Shown here: in pieces, positions 32,959 through 33,223 of the stretch | Layout: each line of letters opens with the position of its first letter | How positions within the stretch are numbered: the first letter of the stretch is position 1 | DNA from: Verrucomicrobiia bacterium | Lineage (GTDB): Bacteria > Verrucomicrobiota > Verrucomicrobiia > Opitutales > Opitutaceae | Length of the DNA stretch: 33,223 nt | NCBI GenBank assembly: GCA_011525695.1 | Contig: WYBX01000094.1 | Span: 1 to 33,223, forward strand | Direction of reading: 5' to 3' | Position numbers and translations under genes: made by a program | Notes under the pieces: generated by a model | Told to the model about the DNA's origin: nothing | What the model saw: the letters and a program-made list of their open reading frames with translations, nothing else | Databases searched by the model: none

Positions 32959-32978
32959 GGACGCCCTCCGTGGCGTCC
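32959..32978. repeat. REP-like hairpin next to the right intron
   Basis: GGACGCC-CTCCGT-GGCGTCC, a perfect 7-bp stem with loop CTCCGT. It is the covarying partner of the hairpin at 107-126. It lies 20 bp beyond the intron 3' end and 42 bp after the DUF1080 stop. Confidence 0.6.
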
Positions 32979-32997
32979 ATTCGAAGACACATTCGTG

Positions 32998-33223
32998 ATA
33001 GGGGTAGGAGTGGCGGGGTTAGCGCCACCCCTCCCTCCGAACCGGACGGGCGGATTTCCCGCATCCGGCTCTCCAGTCAGTGGTTTCTCAGCGAGACTAA
33101 CCTGACTTTCGCACGAAATCGCGATTTTTCGTGTTTTTCGATGTGCGCTGCCTCTGAGCGGAGTGCTGAAAGGCGTGTGGGCCGACCTGACCCGTAGACG
33201 GGCTGGCGCGTTTGATGCGATAA
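32998..33223 (-). mobile_element. Group II intron, 3' end with domains V and VI (partial)
   Basis: Read on the minus strand, domain V is the 33-nt hairpin at 33071-33039, beginning GAGCCGGATGCGG and ending CCGTCCGGTTC. It has the catalytic AGC triad, a lower stem of nine pairs, and a small bulge on the 3' side. Domain VI follows (about 33038-33001), with stem GTGGCG/CGCCAC and a bulged adenine at 33005, seven nucleotides before the intron end. The intron ends ...CTAT at 32998, the expected A-Y. The 150 bp before domain V run to the window edge, and no maturase C-terminus was recognised. The element is a true intron 3' end; whether it carries an ORF cannot be seen. Confidence 0.85.

Noticed and set aside
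33072..33223. C-terminus of a group II intron maturase upstream of domain V
   Set aside because: Frames on the minus strand were read by eye and no zinc-finger/HNH or maturase motif was seen; the window ends too soon to judge.

Overview
The window is GC-rich and tightly packed. It reads as a Gram-negative bacterium of the Verrucomicrobia, most likely Opitutales/Opitutaceae-like (inference from gene content). The supporting features are a dnaG-rpoD pair, an mreBCD-mrdA shape operon, exported sulfatases with a FucU-type mutarotase, a DUF1080 protein, an exosortase fused to an EpsI-like domain, FabV, and an unlinked nuoA. No rRNA, tRNA or CRISPR array was seen.

Layout. Positions 1-103 (minus) hold the 5' end of a group II intron. 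Positions 172-2605 (minus) hold two histidine kinases in tandem. Positions 3007-7354 (minus) hold a Tat-exported aldo/keto reductase, a three-domain EIIA / pyruvate-kinase-C-like / diadenylate cyclase protein, nuoA, and an exported DUF362-like protein. Positions 7545-11725 (plus) hold dnaG, rpoD and tatA. A lipoprotein gene follows at 11788-12564 (minus). Positions 12685-15469 (plus) are what remains of a sulfated-fucan utilisation locus: a sulfatase and a GH29 fucosidase that each keep both ends but lack the middle, then an intact sulfatase and fucU. A CPA2 antiporter with two RCK_C-like domains (15495-17810, minus) is divergent from mreB-mreC-mreD-mrdA (17949-22473), which is followed by a large NodB-like exported protein. 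After a tandem-repeat spacer comes a redoxin (minus). Then a plus-strand operon encodes a TPR-like membrane protein, exosortase-EpsI, a 30-residue membrane peptide and an RskA-domain protein. The plus strand continues with fabV, dtd, rplU-rpmA, a small membrane protein and a DUF1080 protein. The right edge (32998-33223, minus) holds the 3' end of a group II intron, with domains V and VI.

How the parts may work together. mreBCD-mrdA is the cell-elongation module. dnaG-rpoD is the core replication/transcription module. The cyclase fusion and the RCK_C antiporter could be the two ends of a c-di-AMP / potassium circuit (inference). The fucan locus appears to be decaying. Because both edges end inside same-strand group II introns, the window may be a whole assembly contig broken at a multicopy intron. 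Short hairpin repeats with covarying stems and a 16-nt motif overlapping stop codons recur between genes.
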